From Isoetes taiwanensis (Eukaryota; Streptophyta; Lycopodiopsida; Isoetales; Isoetaceae), in assembly GCA_021234155.1 (NCBI GenBank), contig JAJEKV010000028.1, positions 9,006,134 through 9,070,133 on the forward strand: a stretch of 64,000 bases of DNA, in the 5' to 3' direction. Below the pieces are notes generated by a model. That model was not told where the DNA came from. It was given only the letters and a program-made list of their open reading frames with translations, and searched no databases. Made by a program: the position numbers and the translations under genes. How positions within the stretch are numbered: the stretch's first letter is position 1; each line of letters begins with the position of its first letter. Positions 53,125 to 64,000 of this stretch are shown in pieces.

Positions 53125-54655
53125 CCAAGGTGGCTCAAATATGCCACCTACGCTCCAACATGCCACGTGGGCTCCAACATGCCACCTAGCATGCCACCTA
53201 GGCTCCAACATGCCACCCGGGCTGCCGCACCACGTGGAGCTCCAACATGCCAAGTTGGCTCCAACGTGCCACCTAGGCTCAAGCATGCCACCTAGGCTCC
53301 AACATGCCAAGGTGGCTCCAACATGCCACCGAGGCTCCAACATGCCACGTGAGCTCTAGCATGCCACCTAGGCTCCAATTTGCCACCTAGGCTACAACAT
53401 GCCACGTGGGCTCCAACATGCCACCTAGCATGCCACCTAGGCTCCAACATGCCACCTTGGCTCCAACATGCCACGTGAGCTCCAACATGCCAAGTTGGCT
53501 CCAACGTGCCCCCTAGGCTCAAGCATGCCAAGGTGGCTCAAATATGCCACCCAGGCTCCAACATGCCACCCACGGGCTTCAACATGCCACGAGGGCTCCA
53601 ACATGCCAACTAGGCTCCAACATGCCTCAGGAGGTCTAGCATGCCACCTAGGCTCCAACATGCCACGAGGCTCCAACATGCCACCTCGGCTCCGGTGGCT
53701 CCAACATGCCACCTAGGCTCAAAGCGTGCCAAGGTGGCTCAAACATGCCACCTAGGCTCCAACATGCCACGTAGGCTCCAACATGCCCGCCTAGGTTCCA
53801 ACATGCCCCTCATGATGCGGCTCCAACATGCCCGTGGGCTCCAACATGCCACCTAGCATGCCACCAGGCTCCGGACATGCCACCGGGCTCAAGCGCGCAC
53901 CACGTGAGCTCCAACATGCCAAGTTGGCTCCAACGTGCCACCTAGGGCTCAAGATGCCAAGGTGGCTCAAATATGCCACCCTCGGGCTCCAACATGCCAC
54001 CAAGGCTTCAACATGCCACGTAGGCTCCAACATGCCAACTAGGCTCCAACATGCCACCCACGCCCAACATGCCACGTGGGCCCAACATGCCACCCAGCAT
54101 GCCACCTAGGCTCCAACATGCCACCGGGCTCAAGCGCACCACGTGAGCTCCAACATGCCAAGTTGGCTCCAACGCCACCTAGCTTCAAGCATGCCAAGGT
54201 GGCTCAAATATGCCACCTAGGCTCCAACATGCCACCAAGGCTTCAACATGCCACGTAGGCTCCAACATGCCAACTAGGCTCCAACATGCCTCGTGAGCTC
54301 TAGCATGCCACCTAGGCTCCAACGTGCCACCTAGGCTCCAACATGCCACGTGGCTCCAACATGCCACCTAGCATGCCACCTAGGCTTCAACATGCCACCT
54401 AGGCTTCAACATGCCACCGGCTCCAACATGCCACGTGAGCTCCAACATGCCAAGTTGGCTCCAACGTGCCACCTAGGCTCAAGCATGCCAAGGTGGCTCA
54501 AATATGCCACCTTGGCTTCAACATGCCACGTAGGCTCCAACATGCCAACTAGGCTCCAACATGCCTCGTGAGTTCTAGCAGCATGCCACCTAGGCTCAAA
54601 CATGCCAAGGTGGCTCAAACATGCCATGTGGGCTCCAACATGCCACGTGGGCATG
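53125..54655. repeat. 19-bp minisatellite, array 5, with higher-order repeats
   Basis: Same unit classes plus AAGTTGG and CACGTGAGC variants. The phrase GCCACCTAGCATGCCACC (with small changes) recurs near 53181, 53420, 53848, 54089 and 54363, giving steps of about 239, 428, 241 and 274 bases. This is a higher-order repeat of roughly 240-280 bases with one longer step. Confidence 0.93.
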
Positions 54656-54659
54656 CGCC

Positions 54660-56885
54660 TATAGAGCGGTGCTTGCCTGCCTTGGTTGTATTTTTTAGGT
54701 CTGAGATCTCTTTTTTCGCTTCTACTTGTGTTCTGGCTTTGCGGTTCGGGGCTCGATATTATCTCCTAATGCTAGTTTTCATCGCGAAGAAATAGGCTAG
54801 GGTTGGCAGATCTAGCACATAACAGTTGGTCGGGCTTCCAATGTGAGGAGGAGTAATTCCTTCCATGCAGGCTATTATTTTCAGGGCCATATAATCTTCT
54901 CCAGAATTTTGTTCTCGCATCTATACACTTTAGGATGGAAATAGTTCTAAATATTCGACAACTACGGTTTGGTAATCGCTTATGCTATCCTGGAGTGTGC
55001 TACCATGCGTGGCCTCTCGATATAATGAGAGTTGTTGAAGCTCTTAGCAATCTCGACCTTTGCTATTGTGGGTTTTATTTTGGGTGTGCATATAACCTTT
55101 TCCTTTCATCATTTAAAATTCCGAGAATGATTTTCGCTTTCTTAAGAACCTTGAAACCGCCGGTAACCGGATCAAGCAAAACCAACTCGCTGATCAGCCT
55201 AAGGGATCGACCTAGAAATAGTTTTCAAGGGTAGTCGCTACTCGACATCGAAAAAAAAATATATGGGCACCGCCGGTTTATCAAGGGTATGGAAAGGGTA
55301 GGGAGTTGTATCTAAAAAGGCGGCGGAGAAAAGAGTGGGGCACCATATGAGAAAATGTAGCCCCCGTAAGAAAAAAATAAAGATAAAAATAAAATCTATT
55401 ATATATGCATGCAACTAGTATTTTATTAAACCATCAAGATGAGCGGTTGAGATCTTGATCTGTTCTATTATCTTATTGGCCCTTGAAATTGATTGTGATC
55501 GAGATTGACAAAGAAGATGGGCCCGGCTAAGATGTTGATCCAAGTCTTTTAATGTGATTGGTCAGTAAAAGTCCAGGAGGTTAGCGGCCATGTGTTTCCC
55601 TCATCCGCCTGCTGCTTCCCTCCCATTGCATGTCACGGGGCAAAGCTTATTCCGCCATAGCCTACTCGGTAGTGCGCCATCGCGCCATGCTCATATTCGA
55701 CCCTAATCATTTGAATAAGACATTTTTTTTTTGCAAAAAAAAAGGCATGACTTAGCGGCTATATCAATTCATAAGTACGTGATGCTTTCCCATTCTTTGA
55801 AGTCGAAAGCAGAAAAATGGGACAATCAAGCTCTCTAAGAAGGTGAGGATTTGAGTTTCTATATCGGGATGAGAGTGCTTGGCTTTGATCTTTAGTAGGC
55901 TTGATCATAATACTGTCGATTCACATGCTCCTTGGTTTTGTAAAAGATGGTTCAGATTAGAAGCAAAAAGTAAGTAAAAATATTGTCACTTAACGCTTAT
56001 GCGGATCACGGGTCCTCATTCATCAAGATTTTTGGTAGGTTTGAACATATTAGCAGGCTATGACACCCCTTGGCGTCGGGAATCCGTGAGCTCCTTTGCT
56101 TGGCGATGGCAAAGCTCCTTCGGGATGTAGGTGCTCTGTCCACGCATCAACAGGTATCGGCGGTAGCAACGGCATCAGCCAGGTTCAATCTTTTTTTTCG
56201 GTCTGCTCTCTTGATGGCGTCGGCGGGTTCAATCTATTTTTTCTTGCTCTCTTCATCTTGTAAACTATCTAATCTGTTCTTTCAATCGGAGATGACCTAG
56301 TCCGTCCGTCACGGATGTTCCGTTGCTGAGATCCTTAAAGATGCCTTAATCCAACTTCTTGGCCCGCTTTGCTCAAAATGAATCTTGAACAGAGTAGACT
56401 GGAATGAAGATCTAACAAGGCTTGGCAGCTCTTGTCACAGGAGGGGGTAGGTACCTGGATCTAACATTTGGCAGCTCTCCATTTGTAAAATTGCATTAAA
56501 GGAACATGCGAACTTTTAAAGGTTGTTAAAGGGACCTTCCTTTCTTCAGAATATTTTGGCACAATGAAAGGAAACAGACAGGTTTGCAAGGTGGCATTGC
56601 CATGAAAAGAAGAATATGCATATCATTTACTATTGTATCAAATCAGTTCCTTAAATCAGTTCCTTGGCAAGAATCTGAATAAAGCAAAATTGAGTTTATA
56701 CAATATATAAATTTGTGAAAATGTAATCTGTGTTTCTAAGGCAAGCTTGATTGTAAATATAGAATCAATTAAGATCAAAATTTCAAGGCAAACTTAGAGT
56801 TCATTGGAAATTTACAATACTGTATTCATTTTATTTGCATTCAAATGATGCTTGCTCCATGATGCCTTTTTCCTTTAGATTAAAA
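54660..56885. other. No recognisable gene
   Basis: Mixed-composition DNA. The 99-residue frame at 54935-55234 has no recognisable domain. At 55395 the start TCTATTATATATGCATGC after A resembles a Helitron 5' end, but no matching 3' end was found. Confidence 0.45.
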
Positions 56886-56889
56886 TTAT

Positions 56890-57725
56890 CAATAGCCAAA
56901 AAATAAATGTTTGGGCGTTGTTTTTTTTAAAGATTAAATGCCACGTGTCAATATTTGATTGGTTAGACAAATGTTCCATAGTGGACCATACGGGTTGTTT
57001 CTCTAGCCACATATATTTTATTTCATTTTTTTTTGCAGAAACAATACTGAAGACAACATCTACATTAAGAAACAACGTGTCTACTTCTTAATAATCTTAA
57101 TAGCTACATATCAAATCAAGAAAAACAATGTTTAAAAATAACAATTATTTTTAACCCTATATGTGGATTTCTTTAAAACTACGTATTATTTTTTAAGAAA
57201 ACAATGATAACTTTTAAAACCAACATGTAAAGAAAAAACACATCACATATAGAAAAAAAAGATATATCTAATAACTACATATTGTCATAGTAAAACAACA
57301 TTTGAAAACAACAATTATTCTAAAACAATACATGTGGATTTCTTGGATATTACGTGTTTTTTTTTATGAAAACAATGTTAACTTAAAAAACTACAAGTGG
57401 AGAAAACAAAACAACACATATTGAAAAGGAAAAAAAAACTATATTTTTTTTCAGTTTTTCATGTACTAATATTCAAACCTACGTGTGTTTTTTGGAAGAC
57501 AAACAACGCGTAGATCCTCTGAAAAACAAATAAATAAGAAAAACCACACGTTGACAAAAGTTCGCAAAAACAATAGTGAAAAAAGGACACGTTGACCAAA
57601 AAAAAAAAGGTGCAAAAAAACCACGGTGGGATTTTTGCCAAAACCACTTGTCTCTTTTGTGCAAATCAGGATAAATCGGCACGTGGACTTTTTGGGGCCA
57701 TTTGGTGTTGTTTTTGGCATAAAAA
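56890..57725. repeat. AT-rich array, reverse orientation, second locus
   Basis: Degenerate units such as GAAACAACGTGTCTAC, CTACATATCA and AAAACAACAC. It ends TTTGGTGTTGTTTTTGGCAT and AAAAACAACACTTGCCCG near 57700-57740, matching the end of the 42.6-43.2 kb array, and then GCGTGGACCAAAATGGAG. Confidence 0.65.
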
Positions 57726-57845
57726 CAACACTTGCCCGTACAAGTAAAAAACAAGCGTGGACCAAAATGGAGCCGGTGTCGGGTAGGCTATGGTGCGTTT
57801 GGCGTTGGAAGCAAACAACCCCACCTTGTCATTCGGGGGTTCTTT

Positions 57846-57878
57846 GGACCGCGTGAAGGCGACTTTTTGTACCACAGG
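57846..57878. repeat. Shared 32-bp sequence, copy 2
   Basis: GGACCGCGTGAAGGCGACTT plus TTTGTACCA, matching 44612-44644 in the same orientation. Confidence 0.75.
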
Positions 57879-57879
57879 G

Positions 57880-58910
57880 TATGGTACGTCAGCCGTGACG
57901 GTCAATCCCACCCTAGTATTCAAACTATTGTGCAACCCTCTTTCAAGGTCATCGTGACCATCGTCCTTTTCAGCAGAGATCATCCACATAAAATTCCCAA
58001 AGGAATGTTTCAAGCCCAACGAGGTCAACATTTGAATGTTAAGATTGTCCTTGCTTCATACATCATTTTCGTTCTCTTTGGATTATTTAATGCCACATGC
58101 TGCTTACTACCCACTTTCACCTATAGTCTAATTTAGAACCTCAATTGTAAGATCCCTTTTGTGGAACAAGTCCCATAGACCAATTGGTCTCCGTGGACGA
58201 TAAAAGATCTATTCTAGTCTATTCTATTCTTTTGTGGAACAAGTCCTAGTTTCTATTATCATGATAGTGAAACCCACAGGACCTACATCCATATCATAAG
58301 ACCCACATTCATAATTTCATAGACCTAATTAGAGTCATGTTAAAGGACATGTATCAACATTTATAATCCCATACATCCAATCAAGAGTATGTAATTTGTA
58401 ATCTGCTTAATTTATTAAGTTGTACATGAATTTAAGGAATATATTTGCTAAAGGTTTAAGGGCCTCATTAAATAGCTGATAGACGGCTGGTCGCTTCTCT
58501 ATAAAATTTACCAATGTTGGATATCTTATTTTATTTTCTGGTGGATTAAGCACTATGCTTAGGGCCTGTTAAGACACAAAGCCTTGCAAGTCATCGTTGT
58601 TCCCTTCTTTATAAAATTTACCAATGGCGTACCAATGTTGGAAGGGGAAACTTCCGCTCGCAGGAGGTTTCCTCTCTTTGGTGAACTATCCAACAAAATA
58701 ATATAAAGACAAAAAAAATAATATAGACAATACCCATTCCCAATTAATGGAGTATGACAAAGAAGAAAATACAAAATGTGAACGGCCCACTAGTTCGGGC
58801 ATATCATGTAAAACAAAAGTAACTTGCTTAGGTGGAAATATACATTATTTCAAATTGCTTCCTACTCATCTCTTTTAAGAAGCCCCTTTTGTAATCTCAA
58901 TAAATCCCTA
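57880..58910. other. No recognisable gene
   Basis: A minus-strand frame at about 58031-57880 (GLKHSFGNFMWMISAEKDDG, LERGLHNSLNTRVGLTVTAD) looks protein-like but is short and unassigned. The rest is AT-rich with local phrase repeats (TCTTTTGTGGAACAAGTCC or close at about 58154 and 58229; TTTATAAAATTTACCAATG or close near 58500 and 58610). Confidence 0.4.
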
Positions 58911-58914
58911 ATGT

Positions 58915-59345
58915 AAAAAAACCACACAAGTTTTCTATTTGTGAAAACTACACTTGAAAACCAAAAACAACATATGAAAACCAAATTCTTGCATTTGAAG
59001 ACCACGCTTAAGAAAATGCCACAAGTTTTCTATTTCTGAAAACTACACTTAAAAACCAAAAACAACATATGAATCAAATTCTTACCTTTAGAAACCACAC
59101 TTTCAGAAAACCACACAAGTTTTCTATTTGTGAAAACTATACTTGAAAACCATGTCTGATTTAAAACCACACAGTTTTTTTTTATTTGTGAAAACTACAT
59201 TTAAAACCACACTTGATTGAAAACCACACTTAAAAAAACCACACCAATGTTCTATGTCTGAAAACCATACTTGAAAACCATGTGTTGTTTCTAGCATTTT
59301 CGGAACAAAATAATGCATGTGCAGAAACAAGAATAAAAACTACAC
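58915..59345. repeat. AT-rich array (AAAACCACAC / AAAACTACACTT units)
   Basis: Units of about 60 bases: AAAACCACACAAGTTTTCTA, TTTGTGAAAACTACACTTG, AAAACCAAAAACAACATATG. It ends at TGTTGTTTCTAGCATTTTCG, which matches phrases in the 42.6-43.2 kb array. Confidence 0.8.
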
Positions 59346-59349
59346 ATTG

Positions 59350-60540
59350 AGTAGGTTGTAGGGGGGATGTATAGTGGTTTTAATATCTGATAATGTACGG
59401 TGGTTGATGGTGATGTGCAAAAGTTTAGAATTTAATGAATGTTGAAAGTTTTGAAAGTGACCTTAGAAAGTGGCATAGCATTTTTTTTGCAAAAAATATT
59501 AGTCGTTGATTTGGCATCATGCCCGGGATATGCTGGAGATCAGCACGGTTGCGTAAACTATAAAACTATAAGATTGGATTGCGAAAGTCATATTTTATGA
59601 CGTTCGTGGAAAAAGGTTTGGATAAAGGTTTTGTTGACTAATAAGGGTGGTGTGATTTCATCCGGGTGGTGTTCATATATTGGATATGCAAATACAATCT
59701 TACTCTGTGGCTCTCATTCTGGTGTCTCTGATTCCTATTCTCGTTTACAATTAGGAATCATAATCCGGGCTTACTGTTGGGCAATATTGGATAAGGGAAA
59801 GGTCCCTTACTCGACTTTCTCTGTTGGAAAGTGTGCCACGTGTCACAAGGCGATTCGATACGGGAGCAGAATGCGAGCTAACATTCCTTTATGAATCCGG
59901 TGTCTCGTTTTGGGAGGCCAGTTTTGTGCAGCAGATATCAGCCACGTAGTGGATAAAGGCCAGATATCAGCCACATAGTGCAGAAAGGCTGTATAATGCA
60001 TGTCTAATCTGATAGATGCATCTGATTGATATACTGGCATTAATGAGTTCCCCGGCAGTTTCTACGTCCCTTCCTCTGTACGTAAACAATGTTCTTTACT
60101 GCATGCCTCTCAAACTTTTTGTGGCTATAGAGAACACTTAGTTTCTAAAAACTACTCCTACTTAGTTTCTAAAAACCACTGTTTCCATGTTTGTTTGCCG
60201 CAGGCAATTTACTAAACCTTCGGTAAATCCGATTTGAACGATTTGAACATGGCTGAGTTTGAATTCAGCCATTTTACACTGATGGTATACTGATGGATTT
60301 ATAAATATAGTCATGCTTTAGCTAGCAATTTTTTCTGAAATGACACGAATGAAAGCTTTAGTTACATTTGTTTTCTACTGCAATTTATTATGGCTGGCCC
60401 GCGTTTGACACTTCCACCTTGACTGTACATGTTAGGGAAGCTTGTTAGAAGCATGTTGGAGACGCATGTCGCTTATAGAACCTCTGTTTTTTCTATATTT
60501 CGATCTCCGAGCTGTGTGTGATTGTGTTGTTTCTTAGGTT
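59350..60540. other. No recognisable gene
   Basis: The 87-residue frame at 59631-59894 contains VGKCATCHKAIRYGSRM but no domain that I can name. CAGATATCAGCCAC is repeated at about 59931 and 59961. Nothing further is supported. Confidence 0.4.
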
Positions 60541-60558
60541 CCATTTGTGGCGCAAATA

Positions 60559-62262
60559 TGGCTAATGGTCCTCAGAGTCCAAATGAGGAAGATGGAACTA
60601 AAGGCCAGCGTCCTGTTTCCTATGGAAAGCCTGTAAAGCGTAAACCATCACAAAATAGAGACGAGTAAGGTTCCTTCCATGCCTTTGATTTTCTGTTTTT
60701 TAATACTGTTCTTTAATATTGTTTTGCCCCGTCCAGGATCTTTATCAACTTAACGTTGATTCTCGACCTTGAAATCCAGAATAGAAAAAGAATCAAGTCT
60801 TCTAGTGTCTAAAGCATTTTGCCATCAAAATTGTACATCAAGTCTATCGACTGTCTAGTGTCTATCAAATTCTAGTGTCTGAGGTCGAAGACCCTCCTAA
60901 ATCAAGCTGTTTTGACAGATGTAGCTTGGAGTACACAGCACAAAAATTCAAGCTGTTTTAACAGATCTAGCTTGGATTACACAGCACAAAATCAAGCACA
61001 GATGTACCCTAAATCAAGCTGTTTTAACAGATCTAGCTTGGAGTACACAGCACAAAAATATGGCCTTTTACAACTCAAGTTGTCATTCCTCGTTATTTAT
61101 CTGTCACTTTATTTTTTCTATTCTAACTTCCATGCTTATTTCCGGGCTCACGATTCCATTACAGGTTACAGCTCCGGCTGTCTGTGGCAGATCTTAGGCC
61201 CAGATTCCATTACGAGTCTGTCACTTTTTTTTTTATTCTAACTTCCATTCTTATTTCCGGACTCACAATTCCATTACAGCTCCGGCAGTCCTCGGCCTTA
61301 AATCCATGGATGTTTCATCGTCGACCTTAGAATCTCGTCGACCAATCTAATTAGATGGTTCGTTTTCGGCTGGTTTGTGTGGTCTGGATTTGTGCCACGT
61401 CAGAGAAATAGAAAAGTTAGATTCCAAATAGATTTCCACAGGGCTCCAAATTGGGGTTCCTCCCCAGAATTTTCGGTTAAAGTTGTTAAAATCCGGTTTC
61501 TAAAATAGCTGCCGGAATTCCCGTCAAAATTTTGTGAAATACTTAAGTCCGGCAAATTAGAGGATATTTTCTGAAATATCCGGTAAGTAGCAACAAAAAA
61601 CGACATTTTGCCGGTTTAAGCAAAATCTAATCTGGAGGCCTGGGTCCAAATAGAAGTTTGAAAAGTTAAAGCCTCATGCTTGTGAAGCTAAATGACTCAA
61701 ATGTACTAAGCTACTTGTCTCTTGTTATATTAAGTGCTTCTAGGAAAAGCATGGATCCGCAGACTCAGACCCAAAATAACAATTTGAAGCTAGATGCTAG
61801 CAGGTAAAATGTTCTTAGTGGGATTGTTTGTATCATGCATTTGGTTCTTTTCATGGTTCTAATTTATGAGTCTAGATGAAAAAGAATATACTTCATATAT
61901 CATAAGACTAATTAATCAACGAGAAGTATATGTAGCGTCAGCTTATTGCTATGGATAGGCAGTTAAAAGTAGCTATTCTTTTTAGGGTTCCTTTTTTTTT
62001 TTGAAGTGTTATGGATGTGGTAAACTCCATTAAATACTATTTTTATTAGAAATGGTCGTCATACATGCATCCAAAAAGGGTTCTCACAAATATGCATAAA
62101 CTAAATCCTGTAATGCATGCTTTTGATGCTAAATGCCTCTATGTGACGACTTGTCTCTTGTTATAGTAAGTTACTTGTTTTTGCTTCTAGACAAAGCCCC
62201 CAAGTGGAAACGCCTCCAAGTGAGAAAACGCCTCCAAGTGGAAAGACGGATGCACCTAACGA
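60559..62262 (+). CDS. Possible host gene: small exons of a low-complexity protein (partial)
   Basis: Three short segments look like exons. The first, 60559 to about 60664, starts ATG and reads MANGPQSPNEEDGTKGQRPV then KPVKRKPSQNRDE, ending at GAC-GA/GTAAGG. The second, about 61744-61803, reads SRKSMDPQTQTQNNNLKLDA, ending at CAG/GTAAAA. The third, about 62191-62262, starts after CTTCTAG and reads QSPQVETPPSEKTPPSGKTD, ending at GA/GTAAGA. All are polar, Pro/Ser/Lys-rich and probably disordered. Phase compatibility was not fully checked. A LINE follows 230 bases later, so any further exons lie beyond it or the gene is interrupted. No family is recognised; this is a guess from splice-site spacing. 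Confidence 0.4.
60898..61065. repeat. Three tandem copies of a CAAGCTGTTTT..ACACAGCACAAAA unit
   Basis: Copies start at about 60903, 60948 and 61014, each with CAAGCTGTTTTAACAGAT or one change, CTAGCTTGGA and TACACAGCACAAAA. They lie in the first putative intron of the gene at 60559. Confidence 0.9.
61098..61300. repeat. About 117-bp tandem duplication
   Basis: TCTGTCACTTT, ATTCTAACTTCCAT, CTTATTTCCGG and CTCACGATTCCATTACAG (or one change) occur at about 61099 and again at about 61216. Confidence 0.85.
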
Positions 62263-62489
62263 GTAAGATATTCTTTTTAAATATTGTGTACAAGATGCAA
62301 TAGTTTCGCTATGTTTTTAGTATATGTTTCTAAACAAAGAAAAATGCACTTTATATACCCATACGGCAAATTGATCTAAAGGACTTTCTTTGACTTTATT
62401 ACCCGTTATCAGCCATTTACACTTCGCAGTTTGAAGCCCAGAACCAACTGTTTTGGGGAACTTTTGGATCGATCCGGCTCTATCTCTCT

Positions 62490-62492
<3 letters not shown>

Positions 62493-62536
<44 letters not shown>
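62493..62536. repeat. Poly(T) run, LINE poly(A) tail
   Basis: Forty-four consecutive T bases preceded by a (CT)n stretch (TATCTCTCTCTC), the junction of the LINE tail with host DNA. Confidence 0.95.
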
Positions 62537-62539
<3 letters not shown>

Positions 62540-62862
62540 GGCAAGGTGGGGTTTGTATTCATTTTACATGGAATACATCATGTCAGTCTCTTCCATACTT
62601 GGAAGATATATCTGTGTCTCAAACACTATTGTCCTTCCTTTGTGAAAAAACATAAGAAAGGAGATAAGCCATATAGCCTGCATACAGAAATATTAAGTCA
62701 GAGAAGACAGAAATTAGATATGCTAGTAGACAAAATCTAGCTTCATGCTACTGTCACTAGTTGGCTTTGAGCACATCTTGTACAGTAAGATCAGCCACAA
62801 CAGATCTGCCAAAAATATTCAAGAGCTCATCTAGCTCCTCCACAGTGAAAGTGTGTAGTCCA

Positions 62863-63618
62863 TCAACATAAGCACCCGAGCCTCCCGTTTCTGCTGCCAC
62901 TTGTGAAATAGAGCTTGGAAAAAGGCTTCAAGCTGTTATATCTCCAAACTTCAGGTCGATCAAGCAGCTTCTTGATTGCCATAGAGTGAATCATTTCCTT
63001 TTTCAACAGAATGAAGTGTTGTTTGAGCTCCACCCTAGGAATGTAGAGATCCTCGTCCTCAGATTCTTCAGCCTCCTTTGCTGCTCTGTGTAGCACACCA
63101 TCAAAATCAATTAGTATTAAAGAGAAGAAATTGTAAGTGTCCTTAAACTTCCCAATTCGATCCCATCCTTTATCATGTTTGGCTCCTCGGAGAGCCTTGT
63201 GCGCTGAGGCTGTTTGCTGAATAATGGTAAGCAGATTAGACTTAATCCATACAATATCAGGTCTTTTCCCCTCCATACAGACCCTATTCCTGTGCCTCCA
63301 TACAGTCCAGCAGGTAAGAGTTCTATAGGTATTAGTAAGCCTTAACCCTGTGTTCAAGAAATGAAAAATATTACTTGGAGTTCCTAAATTCAGTTGGGAA
63401 GTCCATGTCCAAATTTCCTCTATAATTGGGCACAGGAATGTGTGATTGGAATCCTCATTCATCCCACATCCCAGAGGACATATATAACTAGAGGTACCAG
63501 GGTCATACTTGGCTCTCTTGGCATTAGAATGAAGGCTTTGATGCAGAGTTAGCCATCTGAATAGGGTAATTTTTGGTGCACCATAGTTCCTCCATCCCCT
63601 TGCACAATTTTTGGCCAA
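62863..63618 (-). pseudogene. LINE ORF2 C-terminus with zf-RVT-like region
   Basis: The frame reads NYGAPKITLFRWLTLHQSL, then CPLGCGMNEDSNHTFLCPII followed by EEIWTWTSQL, matching the zinc-binding region downstream of plant non-LTR reverse transcriptases (CPxCG..EDxxHxxxxC..W). Then come CWTVWRHRNRVCMEGK and a poorly conserved tail with EESEDEDLYIPRVELKQHFI. There is no RNase H signature. The frame is open over 250 residues, but an in-frame stop lies some 45 codons upstream of its start, so the copy is not intact. Confidence 0.85.
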
Positions 63619-64000
63619 AGCATCCTCCTCACAATTCCATAATCCACATGCTCTGGAAGGTCTTTGTTGAATGAGAGCAGAGTAGATGTCTTTGACTATA
63701 TCTCAATCTTTTTTGTTCCAGGGGGGCCACTTTTTGCATCACCTTATTAAAGATATCCCTGTCTAGAGCTGAACCTTTCAGCCTCGGTTCTAGACTCTTG
63801 CCATGTCATCCATCTATTTTCCTCCTCATTCCTTAAGTCTCCAAAGGTTCTAAAACCTGCCTGTAACCACTACATGTATTTTTGGGGGTGTTGGAAGGCC
63901 AAACATCCACAATGTTCTGGTGCTAAGTCAGGGTGCCAGAAGAAATTAATTTCCTTGCATCTGGCATCCAATACTAGAGGTCTGAAGCACAGAGCTGCTT

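Larger units (their letters stand above)
62493..64000 (-). mobile_element. LINE (L1-type) 3' part with poly(A) tail
   Basis: On the minus strand the C-terminal region of a plant L1-type LINE runs in from the right edge and ends, about 325 bases after its stop codon, in a 44-base poly(A) tail (T-run 62493-62536 on the plus strand). Such a tail marks target-primed reverse transcription. The upstream part (64000-63640) is frame-broken but reads IYSALIQQRPSRACGLWNCE. The 5' end and any target duplication are outside the window. The long uniform tail suggests a fairly recent insertion. Confidence 0.85.

Noticed and set aside
36093-54571. Dozens of open frames with repeated MPPRLQHAKVAQTCH-like peptides on both strands
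   Set aside because: They are read-through of a 19-bp minisatellite in all frames; the peptide cycle of 19 residues equals three units. No start context, codon bias or domain supports a protein.
55395-55425. Helitron-like 5' end TCTATTATATATGCATGC
   Set aside because: No downstream hairpin plus CTAG/T pair could be found; the CTAG here has only a weak 7-bp stem on the other strand.
57732-58136. 134-residue plus-strand frame
   Set aside because: Spans the array edge and the shared 32-bp repeat; the minus strand is equally open. No domain is visible.

Overview
The window is transposon-rich nuclear DNA of a land plant. The plant signs are a class III peroxidase fragment, a plant-type cytosolic tRNA-Ser(AGA), CACTA, Copia, LINE and Helitron remains, and palindromes built on the plant telomere motif. 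The species cannot be told. Nearly all protein-like sequence belongs to mobile elements. The only candidates for host genes are the tRNA and a spliced, low-complexity gene near 60.6-62.3 kb. Most long reading frames at 36-38, 45-47, 50 and 53-55 kb are by-products of a 19-bp minisatellite and are not genes.

Layout. 0-0.9 kb: truncated Copia integrase. 1.6-3.8 kb: a 2.2-kb foldback or Mutator-like element whose inverted ends carry a palindromic minisatellite. 4-8 kb: mostly unannotatable, with one tRNA gene. 8.1-30.0 kb: the core of the window, a DNA transposon (element 1) with ATAT target duplications and ends starting GGGTG. It carries a DDE-like transposase gene (A1, +) facing a second gene (B1, -) that ends in an FCP1/NIF-like phosphatase domain. 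A CACTA element (8965-13494) splits A1. A second member of the same family (element 2, 18870-28391, AATT target duplication, opposite orientation) splits B1. Element 2 carries its own transposase (A2, -) and, facing it, coiled-coil, Ulp1-like and FCP1-like coding segments.

31-45 kb: AT-rich arrays, one of them cut by a Helitron whose ends can be set to the base (31722-35633), then 19-bp minisatellites, a 1-kb dispersed repeat called X here, and a probable second Helitron with a captured peroxidase fragment. 45-55 kb: a foldback-like locus in which 19-bp arrays and 155-bp inverted arms enclose tandem 830-bp and 325-bp repeats, followed by inverted copies of X and a minisatellite with higher-order structure. 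57-59 kb: more AT-rich arrays. 60.5-62.3 kb: exons of a possible host gene. 62.5-64 kb: the 3' part of a LINE with a long poly(A) tail, running off the window.

The most novel point is the two-gene transposon family, in which both nested copies pair an SDG/HGKGEHDG-type transposase with a convergent FCP1-domain gene. Both copies are mutated. All family names are based on motifs read by eye; no database search was possible.
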